Shown here piece by piece: positions 43,916 to 58,700 of a DNA stretch of 64,000 nt. Position numbers and translations under genes: made by a program. Where the stretch lies: contig CAIIXF020000007.1 in the NCBI GenBank assembly GCA_903813345.2, positions 25,037,564 through 25,101,563 on the forward strand, written 5' to 3'. Numbering within the stretch: position 1 is the first letter of the stretch; each line of letters opens with the position of its first letter. Source of the stretch: Owenia fusiformis. Lineage: Eukaryota > Annelida > Polychaeta > Sabellida > Oweniidae. Below the pieces are notes generated by a model that was not told the DNA's origin, ran no database searches, and worked only from the letters and a program-made list of their open reading frames with translations.

Positions 43916-46758
43916 TCATGATCTCACAAATGTGGAGTATGATTCCTTCATTTTCAATACAATCCACTGGAAATACAAAAACAAAAAGTGAGTTTAACTA
44001 CTACAGAATGGAAGAAACTTACAGCTTAGGAAACTTTACCCTTTACTATTAAGTATAATATCTTGATAGAATTGTATGATAGAATTCTAGAATTCTATAT
44101 GTAGGTTTCTCAATCTCAAACTAGGAACTTATATCAGATACTCAAACCAGAAAATCAAATTTTGTATATAAGGCTCAAACCAGATACTCAAACATTATAT
44201 ATAGGATAGTGTACTCACATCTGAAGCTTTTTCATCTGTCATTGGGATCATCTTCCCAAGACTCTTCTGGCTGAAGAAAGACTTTTTCTGCTTTTCCTGA
44301 AATAATATGGAGATGCATATGTTTCAATAAGACTCACAGATTCCCAAAGAGCTATTGGATAGTTCCAAAAATGGAGGCAATATTTCAAATTCAAATGGAG
44401 GGGCTAATTCAACAAGTAAAACTTAACTATATGCTATATATTGTTTATTTTTCTTTAAAATCAACTGTATTAAAAATACAATACAGTATAACTACATTCT
44501 CTACCAATTTCCTTCACCTTTTGACACTTCCAAACCAAACCTAGTAAACATCACTCACATCATGTGACAACCTGGTAAACATCACTCACATCCTGTGACA
44601 ACCTGGTAAACATCACTCACATCATGTGACAACCTGGTAAACATCACTCACATCCTGTGACAACCTGGTAAACATCACTCACATCCTGTGACAACCTGGT
44701 AAACATCACTCACATCCTGTGACAACCTGGTAAACATCACTCACATCATGTGACAACCTGGTAAACATCACTCACATCATGTGACAACCTGGTAAACATC
44801 ACTCACATCCTGTGACAACCTGGTAAACATCACTCACATCCTGTGACAACCTGGTAAACATCACTCACATCCTGTGACAACCTGGTAAACATCACTCACA
44901 TCATGTGACAACCTGGTAAACATCACTCACATCCTGTGACACACATACTTAACACATATGAAATATAGGTCACCAACACCAGTATTGTCAACAAATAACT
45001 TTATTTCAATTATTATGAAATAAGGTTAGTACCATATCAGCCCCCAATCCCAATAACATATTGTAAATAAAATATGGAGTGTGGAATCCTCCCCCACATA
45101 CCCATTTTGTGGAAAGGATTCATTCACACATTAAAATCATGGGTAGTAGGAAAGTATCCATGCCCACATAATCATATGAATTTGAAAGAGCTAATGGTAC
45201 ATACACACTAATAGTAATACCAACACTCATAAATGACAAGCATTAAATCACAGTAGAACTTGGAATGATACTACTCCAATTCAACCACCACGTTAAATAG
45301 TAATATAAAAAGAATTGTTTTCCAATTACCACATTTGCCTTAGACCTGAAAAAACTGAAATACTCTTTATCCTTTGATGGCAGAAAGGAAGATAAAATAT
45401 ACCAAATATTATCTTTAGTGTTACAGCATTAAAATTCATGTTCACTTTGAAAAGTTATTATGACATCACAATGTTAAACGAGTCAACTGTATACACTTTG
45501 TGTGTCTATAAGGTTTTACTGTGTTCAGATAAGTACATAAACAATATATGTGGGGGTGTCTGAATAAAAATTCTTAGTGAAGAGAGAAGTTGCTAGAACA
45601 TGGGTATTAATACATTCTACGTTGTCCAAAAATCAAATTAAATCTCTCATGTCTTTCAAATTTTAGAGTGTAAAACATGAAAAATGGATTTATAGACAGA
45701 TGGACAAATCAGTCAGGGTTATCAAAGTTCCCATACCTTGAGCAGTATCTGAATTCCTTTAGAGGTTGAGGCTGGAGGCTCCTTGAGGTCTAACCATCCG
45801 TACTGCCACTCACAGTCCCAGTGGCCAAATATATCACCTTTCTTTACAAATATCACCCGCCTAAGAAAGAAAGAGATAAAATCATAGCTAAATTCTCCAT
45901 TATGATTGGTCAATCAGGGGTGAACAATTTACATCTCATAAGCAATATTGTATCAGATTAACATAACAATTATTGACCAAGCACTTTTTCATCATCATAT
46001 CATTTTTGGATTTGGATTTTAAATTTTTTGATTTATTTCGCAGTGTGTGTATACAGTTTACCCAGTATAGCTTAACTCTTGATATAGGTCAACAATTGTC
46101 TCTTGTAAGATCTATAGATAAATTGAGTACTATGTTATGATACTGAGAATTGCTTGGTGCATAATGTAGGTACATACACATGTGCATACTACATGCTATT
46201 TTTCAATCAAAGTTGTCAAAACTCTTCCATATTCTTTTTTACTTCTCCCATATTCTAATCCCTCCATGCACTATTTAATACAATGTTTTGCTTACTTGTC
46301 CGTGACGAGTACAACATTCTTGCCATCTTTGGTAACAACCATGTGAGCAACAAATACATCTGTCAGCGCATATTTCCCCTTTTCTAATTCCTGAAATAGA
46401 GACATGCTCCCTTTTCAATAAATCTGTTATCACTAATTTCTTAGTTATTGAAAACAAAAATAATATCAGTACCATGGAAATAATATATCTTTTAATTTTC
46501 TATTTCAAAGAGTTTTGAAAATCTGTCCCAGACATTTGTAAATAATTTCAAAAGTGATGACTAAATGCAGGTTTACTCTGTTTATTGCTGACTCCACTGC
46601 TTTCCACTAAGATATTAAATGAGATAAGAGTTGACTTCCATACCTGTAGAATACTGTTGCCCTCAGCCTCTCTGTGAATGTATGGACGGATGACGCCATC
46701 TGGTGCTATGAATCTCGGAGGACGTAACCGTCGAACTTCGTCCGATAATTCTGCCAGT
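43916..46758 (-). CDS. VPS13: VPS13 C-terminal PH-like domain and tail
   Basis: Exons 46758-46644, 46390-46296, 45860-45737, 44296-44219 and probably 43966-43916. They read [20 protein letters not shown], then [41 protein letters not shown], and a basic tail with [13 protein letters not shown]. The PH-like fold matches the family. The last exon is inferred from a correct acceptor (TTTCCAG) and a phase-matched 16-codon frame ending at 43916-43918. The alternative is read-through at 44219 with a stop about eight codons on. The final residues are therefore uncertain. Confidence 0.75.
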
Positions 46759-49700
46759 CTGAAAACAATAATACTTTGTTTATATGACTTCTTAATCCCG
46801 AAACTTTAACTTGACCACTTAACTTTATCCATCTTGCTACTAATAACATTATACAACTATTCAGTCAAAAAATCTCATCTTTTTTTGTTTATGATTAACT
46901 CTGCCCCTTTTATTCCTAATGATAGGAGAAGTAATTTTCATGTACCTTTTAACACCTTCAAATGAGCTACTGGCAAAATCTATAACTCCACTGGTTGGCC
47001 TAGCTACAACTCCAACCAAGCCCTTGCCAAGGCCCTTGAAGAAGCCCTCTGCACCCTCCTGCTTAGCGCCCTCCATTGGTTTGCGCACAATGCCTGTTAT
47101 GCCATCAACAAATCCCTACCAGGTCAAATTAAGAATAGTCAGTTAATTTATTTCCTTCTTTATTACTTACAGGTATTCCTTTGTAAAAACACTAGACAAG
47201 GAACTGCAATTTGTGACAACTGGACTTAAAAACTCATTGAACGAATACTTCTAGTATTAAATTTTAACAGCCAGATTTAGCACTCAATCTCTGGTTAAGC
47301 CTATTCTATGTTTTTATGACCATCATACATATTATACGTAATATATTCCATACAAGCAGTATACAGATGATACACAGTATAACCTGTCTAATCCAAATCC
47401 CTCTGGGACCGGCTTAAACGTTTGAATTTGCATGTATTCACATTTCAATGTTTCATAATTTGGGACTGAGTAAAAGTGTTCACATTAAGAGAAGTTCCGA
47501 TTAGAGAAGTGTTCAGATATACAGGTTTGATAGTATGTTTCATACAAGTTGTGTACATAGCAAAAATATATGATTGACTCACCATTACAAGTCCCTTTCC
47601 ACCACGGGCCATGCCTTCCTGGAAGTTGGCAGGCCTCTTGTTCATAGCTTCCCTTCGCTTCCTCTGATAATCATCATCCAGTGTTAAAGCTGCGATACCT
47701 TTACCCAACGTCCCTGTGATACGCGACACAGCTCCAGCGGCTCCACCTATAATAGTTTTATAATGTAATATATTATCAATTTGAGACAATCCTTTTATTT
47801 ATCAATTAAATATTTTTACATTATAATATATGTAACCATTTAGACATAGGATAATCAATTTGGCAAAATAGTTGCTAATAATCTCACCACAACATTTAAT
47901 TCAGGCAAAATTATGTAAAAATGATTGTTGTCACGGTAATTATACTAACCTACTGCATGACCAAACAAACTCCGGACCCCAAGCACGAGTCCCTCAGCAA
48001 ACTCCTCAGGTCCTTGAATGGCCCCCTGGTAGGGCTCGTAGAATAGATCCTCCACTCCCTCCATCATACCTGGGATAAATATTAACAAGTTTTAAATACA
48101 GGACACAGAGGAACAAATTTTGTGAAGACCAGGGACAGTTGGCAAGCCATACTTGAGAACTGGAAGTCAACAACATTTTCTGGTGTCGGTAACATTAACC
48201 GATACATCAAATTTCAAAGTAAGCTTTTTCTGGTTGTGTAATTTGGTTTGAATTCCGATGACTTAATACTTAATTACATTTAAGATTGACCCCTTTCCTC
48301 TGTCTAAATGTACCAAACACTGGGAAGCTACAATTTACTACATTAGTGTAATTTTCCACCCACCTCTGATTAGGCCGAAGGGGTTCCCGAGGACATCAAG
48401 TCCTAGTACAAGGACGTACATCTGTTTGATTGCTTGCCCTGAGTAGTGCCGCACTACCTCACCCTGTAGCTGGCTCGAATTGTAGAATTTGGCCTGACGC
48501 TCAAAGTAGCCCAACCTATACATAAAAAATAATGTTGAAATAAAGGGTGCATAAGTGAATATTTTAACTTAAAAATAAAATAATAATAAAACCACATCTT
48601 AAATTTTTGACTAAATGACATGAATACCATGTTTTAAAATGCAGAGATGAAAAAGTGTGTTGTCAACAAAAACAAGGTCAATAAACTAAAATGTGACAAA
48701 ATTCAAGAAAATAATGCTTTCAAATTTTATAGAGGGCATCATAAAATACATGCAGATAACACTTTAGCTTGAAATTGAACATACTTGAAAACAACATCCT
48801 GTATGTCTGTAAGGACAACTCCGACACTCTGGAGGAACAGGTTGATGATGTTGGATTGGATCTGGGTGGGCTTGCCCCCTTCTTTGTCACCACCTCCCCC
48901 TTGGAGTGAGAAACTAATGTGGATCTGAAAATGGAAGATGTTGCAAGTCGTAACATGACATATAAGAAGTATGTATATCAATAATGTGGCAACTTTTTCA
49001 GAGTTCAATTTGACATGAACATCTGAAATAATATCATATTTAATCAATTCAGGATTTTAGCTTTAATTTTAGGTTTAACGCCAGGTAAGGGTGTTTTCAT
49101 GCTTGAGAGGCTCCAAAGGCTAACGCAGCATGTTCTAATATCTAAGTTTGATGGCTGTATTTTCAGTTAAATAGAATAACTTAGTGCAATAATATTGGTT
49201 TGAAATAGATTTAAAAAAGACCTATACGAATATGAAATTGAAATGATCAAAATGTTGCAAGAAAACTCAAAAAAAATTTTAATACGATCTTTACACTTCA
49301 TATTTATACTTTGCCATGTTACAATGATGGCATGCATTTGTGATGTCACAATTAAGTGATGTCATACCTTCAGAGGAGACACGTGGAGGATATCGTAGAA
49401 GTTCTTTTGTTCTTTATGTGATGATAGACTGGCATCCGTGTCCTTCAACTGCATACGGATCATGGAGGTATCATTTCGGAAGTATTCAAGCTAAAACAGG
49501 CACATCAATCATATACATGTATGCGAAGGGGTATATTGCTTCTTTCAAGGGAGGGAGTCAACACAATATTTTATGCACTGTCCCCCTCTCCTTTCACATC
49601 TCCCTTATTAGCACAATTAAACCTTTAGTTTTAGGAAACATAATCAAAATATTGATTAATATGTTGTTATGCCTTTTCAGGTACATGGAAAGTACCAGGT

Positions 49701-52700
49701 GGGTTAATATCTACCTGTAATTCTATAATCTACCTGATAATTAGATTCAAAAATAATATCATATTAATTAAGGTAGGCCTAGAGTAATCAATAATCTTGA
49801 TCTTTTAAAAGACTAGTTAGGTTTGCAAACTGATGTCAAAAAATCTTCCTGCTAGACCCACCTTATGGATTTTATTAACTCTATTGCAACAAAAACTATT
49901 TTTTGAAAGGATGAGTCTGGGAATGAGTCTGGGTATCGACTTAGAAAATATTGAAAATTCTAATGTCTGAAAAACCAACTCAATCACACATATTATTAAA
50001 CTTCAATATCTTATCCTTCTTCTGAGATTACAAAAATATCAATTTATATCACAATTGATGAAGAATATTGGCATCAAAGACAGTGCATATCACTTTGCCA
50101 GAATTGAAAAAAAATCAATGGCAAATATTAAATGAATAATTAATACAAAAAGTTTGAAACATATCTTCCAAAACATTGCTTACTTTCTTTGTATAGACAT
50201 TGAATGGTATTTCTGGATAAGTGAATTGGTGTTTATCTGGGTAATCAAGGGGTTATAGTCACTCAAAGTTACTGAGCATCCAGTTTTGACACTTCTATTG
50301 TGTTGGTGAAGTTACACATATTTCAGTCAAATTCATGCTGAGCACAACATTTTGGTTTCAATTTTATAATCTCAAAACATGACCCTGGTGATGAAGAGTC
50401 AGAATCAATCAAAAAACCTAAACCGGAAAACTGTGTTCATTGTGAAAATTAAAAGTGAAGCAACTATTTTTCTGAAATTTCTTACATCAAATGGCAGCCA
50501 TCTTGTTTTTCCCCTTCAAATTAAACTGGCGGGAAATTCAAAAATTTGAATAAAAATGTTAATCTTTAAATATATTTCAAAAATATGATTTTCTTTTTAA
50601 TTCTTGATGGGTCTTAAGTTATTTCTTCTTTGTATGTCATACATGTTGCCATTGGTGTTTTTTTCTTTGATAATGACTAATTGTTTTTTGTTAGGATACT
50701 TATTCTGACTCTCAGCAGGGGGTTAATTATGCATCAAAACTCATGAAAAAGTAAATATACTTATCAAATATAACTGGGACAGTCATAAAAACCATATTTC
50801 ACATACATTTAACTGAGGGACCAAAAGGGCACATATCCGGACTCATCCTTTGCGATGCTATATATTTAAAGAGTCCTACAACTTTAATCACCGTCTACTT
50901 TTGTATTACTTTAGAAGAAATCATGGACTTTTAAAAGAGAAAGCTCATGAAGTAACCAACTAAAGACCAGAAGTTTAAGGTCAACAAATCAAAATGGAAG
51001 ATGTAAAGTGAGCTTGTTGTGAAAGTGTGAGTTCATCTTGCATCTGATTTGTTGAGAAACCTCTGGATGTGAATTCTACCCCTATCTAGCTAGGACAGTA
51101 CAACTACTCAGGTGAAACCTCTGCCATTGGTGAGGCCAGGCATAACATAGGTGAGGCAACTATACCCTGCCAATTTGCCTCATCGATTCAAATTTGCCTC
51201 ACTTATTTACAATTGTCTCGCCAAGTTTTAGATCATGGCTACACCCTGTCTGCACATATCTAAGACAGTACAAGTATACATTGAGAAACCTCTAGCATTT
51301 CTAAACAAGTTAATACTTTATACATTTATATAGGTCAAGTCAAAATCTTGATGTCTCTCAAAAACTAATTTATTGAATCATTTGTCTAAATTACAGTAAA
51401 ACCTGTCTAATCTGAAGGCCTCTGGGACCAGCCAAAAGTGTTTGGATTAGCAGGTGTTCACATTTCATGAGCAAATAACAAATTTGGGACCCAGAAAAAG
51501 TGTGTACATTGAGAGGTGTTTGGATTAGGGAGGTCTTCAGATATACAGATTTCACTGTAGTACTATTTTGAGTTTCAGAATAAAGGAATAATATTTTAGA
51601 ATCAATGAAGTCACAAATTTAAGCCTTTGTAAAATATTCAAATGCATATACTCTTAATCTAAAATATTTTTGTCATCAATATTTTGACTGACCCTTTATA
51701 TCCCAGACATACACATTTTTTCAAAAGTGGAAAAATAAGAATCTTGTCTTACAAAAACTCCAGATACTATGGAGATAAAAAAATTCACCTCTCTATCATG
51801 GGCTTTCTATAGCTGACAGGTTAGCGGCACACATATACATGTACAATATTATTACTGCTTACATCAACTCCAAGCTCATTACCACAAAAACAACAACTCC
51901 TGTTGGTACATGGTACAATACGTCAGATGTCAATCTTAAATCTAACCTGGTGATCCGTCAAATAATAATGTCTCATTTCATTTTTAGCATTGATTTAGAC
52001 ATATAAACAAAGTATTTTACTTCTAATATCTTCCAAAAAATCAAATATCATTGCAAAATCAGGCCTGTAGCTAGGGGTTTGAGCAACCCCCCCAGCCAAA
52101 ATTTCTTTCAAAATCATACAGTTTTTCACCATTCTGATCACTTTTAAGTGATTTTGCCCATTTTTGGACCAAAATTATCAAATGTAAACTCCCTGGAATT
52201 TTCAAAAAGTGAACCCCCCTTGGCAAAAACTGACTACGGGCCTGAAAATTGCATCAATGAACACTGAAACATATTTGGAAAATTATGCTATCGTGTAAAA
52301 AATCAAAATGACCTTAAGGCACACTTTGGTGACATTACATGCCAGCAAATTAAAGTGTGAATAAACAACTAAAATTGTAAGCTACTTGGGCAACATAATC
52401 ATTTGAACTATGAATATCATTCCATTATTCAGTTAATGAATAGAGTGCAATTGAATCAGGTGCTATCCTATCATAACAGCAAAAGAATAAAATAAAAAAC
52501 ATATGGTATTAATATCTAGCTTGATTGATTTTCATATTTTACTCTTGAAAAATAAAATGCAATTTATTTCATCTACTTTTTAACAATTCTGAATTATGTC
52601 CCTGTTATTTTCTGGATTGTTAACTGAAATTTATGACGGACCACCAGGATATTTCTGCATGAGGGGAAACACAAAGATATTATTGAAAAGAAAATAGCTC

Positions 52701-55700
52701 TCTCACTCTCTATTAACATAAATAATGACAGCAACACAGAAGTGACAGCGAATGTTCAGATGCATTCAACAGTACAGCACCCTGTTAGAGTTAAAAGGTT
52801 AAGTGAAAGCGAATCTTAAGCATCAAGTTAACAAAGTGGGCCAAAATAGTAGGCAATATCAAGACTAAATAATGGGGTTTGATATTCATTTTAAGTCATT
52901 GACTTGCTAAAATTTTATTTTTTGCAAGAAAAAAATGCAACTGGTTTGAAACATCATTTTGACACACCATGACACACCAGCTGAGACACCATGAGAAATA
53001 ATTGAATGCATCTGAACTGGACACTATGAGTACATAAGAAAATAGCAATGGAGTCTGCATGAATACATCCAGCACATCAACCTTTTACAAATATTACCTG
53101 CTGCACTGCCTAACATGAAATATATACATCAAAATCAGCATGTATCGACAGTTATGTAATAGAAGGTATGAAATATAGAATTTATCCCGAGGGAAATATA
53201 TGCTCCCATTTGGACTGAAAAATCGAGATGGACACATTTTCTGAAGGATAAACTTTATATTCAATATATCACTGATTTATTATCATGAAAATAAAAGTTA
53301 TTATGTAAGAAAATGGGAAATAAATCATAATAATTTCTTGTCATTGGCAGATTTGACTTTTACATTCCACTTTTGTTTCTCTGAAACCAACTCAGTATGG
53401 GATAATAGTGTAACAACAAGTGTTGACTACATGTCTATTTGGTTTATTTCTTTGAGTCTCTTTTCACTCTAATTTTTGTATTAACCACAACTGAACTGAC
53501 GAAATTGCTATTTTTACCATGATGTAAGACAGCAAATGCACATGTTAGGCTTCCTCATTTTTTCACTATTTAAACATTTTGTCTTGGTTAAGCCTAATAA
53601 TATGCTATAGCCATAATATAATATATTAATCAACTGTACTTAGGAAGTTCACCATGATGAATTTAGATAAAGAATTTGTTATTGAGGAAAATCAGCTCCA
53701 AAGGCACACTTGCAAAGCTTTCTCTGGCTTGCAACAGATAACCAAAAATGAATTTTTGTCATTATGTTGATCTTGTAATGTATAATTTGACGCCATATAT
53801 GAACCAATATGTGCATTATAAACTATCCAATTTTAGTTGAAAACTCGTTAAACACTAAATATGGTATTGTGATGTCATACCTCTTGCTCCTCAGGAATGG
53901 CTCCGGATGAGAAGAGGTCAATGAGTGCATTCAGGAAGCCCTGGTCTAGTTTCAATGCCATTTCCTGTACCAACATCTTCGCATACCTAAATACGAAATA
54001 ATGCAAAAGAATAATGATAAATTAATAACACTTCTAAAATTATCAAATGAAAGAGAAGCTCTGGTTCATCTACTCCATCACAGAAATTGAATGACAACAG
54101 AAACTAGATATCTGTGAAAAAAACGATAAAGAAAAACAAACAGTTTTCTTTTTTTGCTCAACATTAAAAAATCTAATTTTACGAATTGAAGTAGAAAAAG
54201 TGTTAAAACCTACATTTTGTATGTTGGTATTTAGGTCAAATTTTTATCATAATACATATTCCCAATCAACCCTTCGACATTAAAGGAAAGTGGAACTTCC
54301 ACTTGCTCCTGGTTCTGGAACCTCTACATAGCTCCATTTGGCTCCTGCACGGTTCTGATGACTTACTTGAACTGCATGACATTGCTGTGTTCTCTCTTTC
54401 TCAACATCACACTCAGCTCAGCAAATGGTTTAGGCACTGCAACATAATATAAATCAACAGTTACAGTATAATGCTGGGTCTATGTGAAATGAAACGAACA
54501 GTTTCAAAGCAAGCTTGGTGCATATGTAAGGCACAATTCTGATGTGCATTTGGTGGAGTCCAGTGCACAACTGGTACTTTTATCTGGCACATTTAATCCA
54601 TTCTATTGGTGATCCCTTTGATTTAATCTCAGTTTTGTGTTTTTATATTACACTACAATAATTGTGGAATATCAATACATAGACCTGTGTATTCTATTAA
54701 ATATTTGGTGCACTTTTAGTGCATATTTGGTACATTCTATTGCCCATCTAGTGCATCCTCTAGATATAGCTACATACCACTATCAGCAGCAACAGACTTG
54801 GGTGGAGGTACTGGGGCAAGCACTGTTGGGAAAACACTGGCGGGGAGCTGGTTGTCAAGTTGCAAACGATGAACCTGTAGTAAAAATGAAAAGCATTTTG
54901 ATTATTTATGAAAAGTATATTGTTTTGAAAATATGAAAAAAAATAAATTCATCATTAACAGTGTGGCAAAGACTTACACTCCCCTCCATAAGTTTGGCAA
55001 CCTTTTTTCCCCCATTGAACTACGTGTTAAAGCCTCTTTACCTTTGAATTTTTATTTACTTAACCTGCGATGAAAATACTTATACTATTGATGGAAACGT
55101 AATTTGACTTTGATTCCAATACCTCAAAATTTTCTCATTTTTTTTCCTCAATTACAATAGGTCGAAAATTGATGATAAATTTGATGAATTTTTGAAAATC
55201 GAGATTCCCATGTTTACCAATGGGAAATGGTAGGTTTGCCGCAAGTCATATGACAGAATATCCATCCATCCAAGTCCTTGCAAAAAATACGAGTTAGGCA
55301 GGCAATTGAATTTGCTAACTTTATTTAACAAAAAATTGATATGTTTCTTCAGGTTCAACAAAGTTATAGGGCTTTAAAGTCAAAATTGTTTTTCAAAAAA
55401 CCTCTCCCATTGAAATAACACAGGAGGCGGAAAATTATTTTCAAAAATGACTTTGAAGTGCTGTAACTTTAATATTCATCAAATAAACTAAACACTTAGT
55501 GTTCAAAAAAGTTAGACAATTCAATTTTCTATATAAAAATATTTTTTGCTGAATCTTTTACTGAAAAGATATCCTGATTTCTGATTTGCCTCGAACCCTC
55601 CATTTCCCATTGGATTACATGGGAATGACGATTTTCAAAAATTCATCAAATTTATCATCAATTTTCGACCTATTGTAATTGAGGAAAAAAATTGAGAAAA

Positions 55701-58700
55701 ATTTGGAGGTATTAGAAATAAAGTCAAGTTACGTTTCCATCAATATTATAAGTTATTTCATCGCCGGTTAAGTAAATAAAAATTCAAACGTAAAGAGGCT
55801 TTAACACGTAGTTCAATGGGGAAAAAAGGTTGCCAAACTTATGGAGGGGAGTGTACATATAACAAATAACAGTTCTTCAAAATAAATTTCAAAGCAGCAC
55901 GTGGTAATTATTTATTAGATACCACTTGGTTCTACGTAGAGGGCACAGAGTAGTAAGATGAAGTTAAAAAAAAACCTTTGCATGAAGCTGCAGCTGGTGT
56001 GGGGAGGTTCTGTAAGAGAGCCAGATTCCATTCTCAAAGCTGCGTCTTATTGGATGCTTCCGTGGTTTGTACATCATCATTTCCTGGAAATCTACCTGAA
56101 ATCATAATATTTGATGTGCATAATCAATAATCAACAGGCAATGCGCCTATTTTTGAAGGAAAAAGGATAAAATATTATTTGAGACATGTTACTCACACAC
56201 TCTATCAAATATGATAAAAACTTTAATTTGGGTCAATACTGAAGTGAAAAAAAATTACTCGCATAGAAAACAGCATTTGAAGTTCAGAGATCAAAAGAAG
56301 TGAACTACCACTTTTCACAAGTTGTATGTTTTTAAATAACTCTTGGATTAAAAGATGGCGTATGGTTGAAAATCCTATCAAAAATGAATGGATAAATTAT
56401 GCAAACAACAATGCCATCTTTCAATGGCATTGCTAAAAAAACTTGACTTATATAAATTGATAGATCGAAAATATTTTTTCATGATCTAGTGTCAACTCTG
56501 ATGTGGTCTGTTTGACATGTTTTTGGTGTCAAATAAAAGATCAGGTATTAATCCATTGGAAATACTATGAAGATCAAAAGTGAGACTTCATTTCCGCACT
56601 TCATAAAGAACCAAGTTGTTTCAAGTTTTCCAATCTGGAGATTTATTAGTTTCTGAATGTGTTCCATTGGCATCCCCATATACATGTACTTTTATATTCA
56701 AACAGAATGTATAACCTCACTAAAAGTAATCATTGAATAATTATCTGAATTTTCATTGCTATTTCACACCTTTCTCTCTTCGCTTTCTATGATTTGCAAA
56801 GTAAAATCCTCTCCGGCATTTCTATACAATTTATTACAGCAAATCCACTTCTCATTCACTCAATTTTATACAGGGTGAGCCAAAAATATTACCCTTATCA
56901 TATCAGATTACAGCAAACAGAATGGGTAACATTTTCGACCCACCCTGTATTTGGAATACAATTTTTCTGTTGAGCTTACATCAAGTTTTCCATCGAGTTG
57001 TTGTCTAGAGCTGGTTGATTTGCCAATTGATAATTCAGCCATATACGTCTGGTAGGCTGCCTCTAAAGTCCTGATCTGCTTCTTGTTCAGAGCCTTGTAG
57101 CGTTTCTTCTTCTCTTCCCAAATCACCCCAGAGCTTGTGATACCTGTGGTATAAGTATACGTTAAATAGTTGGTCGAGAAGTATTATAAAGAATAGGCTT
57201 GAGTTTGAAACTAAAAGAATTCCCGTTGGTGATTGGGTAATGAATATGATGTGTTCGGATTGGTTAGCCATTATAAACCCAACTTTTGGTGGAATTATTT
57301 GCTATTGCTATAGAGCATTGCAGTTATGATGTGCAGGTCATGCATTGGTTAACCATTATAAACCAAACCCTTGGGGATTTTATTCATTTATATGCTATTG
57401 AGTATACATTTACTCACAAACTTGACCTTTCTTTAGTACAAAGTATACTATACATACCCATATAGGAAACTTCTGTCTGGTGCATGTTGTTGGTCAGTGA
57501 GATACCAACACCCTGGAGAGAGAGGATGATCTCTTGTTCTACACGCTCTAACTCTCCTGCCTAATAAAGTACACAAAAGCCAGAGTAAAGCACACATTTG
57601 ATGGTAAAGTACACAAATTTTAAAGCACAAAATGCAAAGGATTTGAATCAATGAAAATACACAGTTCAACATATAAATTACAGAATAAATTGTATAAATC
57701 ACACACTAAAAGTCAATTAATACATATGAATGACATATTTCAACAATTGATAAAATATAAACAACATACATAGATTACAGTATAAAGGGCACAAGTGACT
57801 CTTTAAAGCCCCCCCCCCCCCAATTATGGCTGTATTCGAGGGCTCACACACTTACCTCTTGAGCCATTGTGGCAAGGGCAAGGTCCTCAGTGAAGAGTAA
57901 GACACGCTGCATTCCATCTAGGAAAGATACCCAATAAACCTTGGTGTCAGCGTTAGCAAAGAACTCTCCAATACCATCCTGAAACACATATTAATGTATC
58001 CTAAAGATTTTCTCTATAATAGGAAACATCCAATCAAAAAGGATACATGTGTATCTTAAGACTTTCAAACTAAAATTATTCTCCAAAAAAGTGACAAAAC
58101 CATCCACCCTGAGACTCGCTGGTCCACAAAACAGACTTTGGAAAATATGCAATTTTTGTGAAAGAGGAGAAAGCTTCTTTAACTTCATCCATTTAAGGAA
58201 AGGGATTTCCTGTAGAATGGACAGTAAAACTTCTGCAATGTTGCTTTTTAGCTTACCGTCATGAGATCATCCTCTTGGAATTTCTTGTCTCCGCAACTCC
58301 AGATCAATTTACGTTTAGCCAAGGGGTCTTGCCAGGTGTAAAGACATGTATTTTGTGCTTGTAATGTTTGAACATCATCTTTCACTTCCCTATAAGAATA
58401 TAATGATATATATTTGTATATTTAGCCAAGGTTTCACTTATAAATTCTGAATATCCCTACAAGAAAATATAAGACATAATTTTAAGGTTGCGTTACCTTT
58501 GACTGTATGGTTGACTATGCGAGCAGAGGCCATGCCATTACTGTACTGTAGGAATGTTACTGCTATAGCTGACTTACCTCTGACTGTACTGTACTATTGC
58601 ATTCTCTGTATGATTGACTATGAGAGCAGACACCAAGCAATTACTGTACTGTTGGAATGTAACTGCTATAGCTGACTTACCTCTGACTGTACTGTACTAT

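Larger units (their letters stand above)
49491..53880. other. VPS13: Long VPS13 intron (4.4 kb)
   Basis: Between exons 53986-53881 and 49490-49368. It contains a TA-flanked pogo-like MITE and a CAGGCC-family MITE, both listed separately. Otherwise AT-rich, with no recognisable coding sequence. Confidence 0.7.

Noticed and set aside
44547-44940. Regular repeats that might suggest a CRISPR array
   Set aside because: The 31-bp units are contiguous without unique spacers, and the context is a eukaryotic intron; this is a minisatellite.
46919-47146. 75-codon frame (+)
   Set aside because: Antisense shadow of a strongly conserved VPS13 exon.
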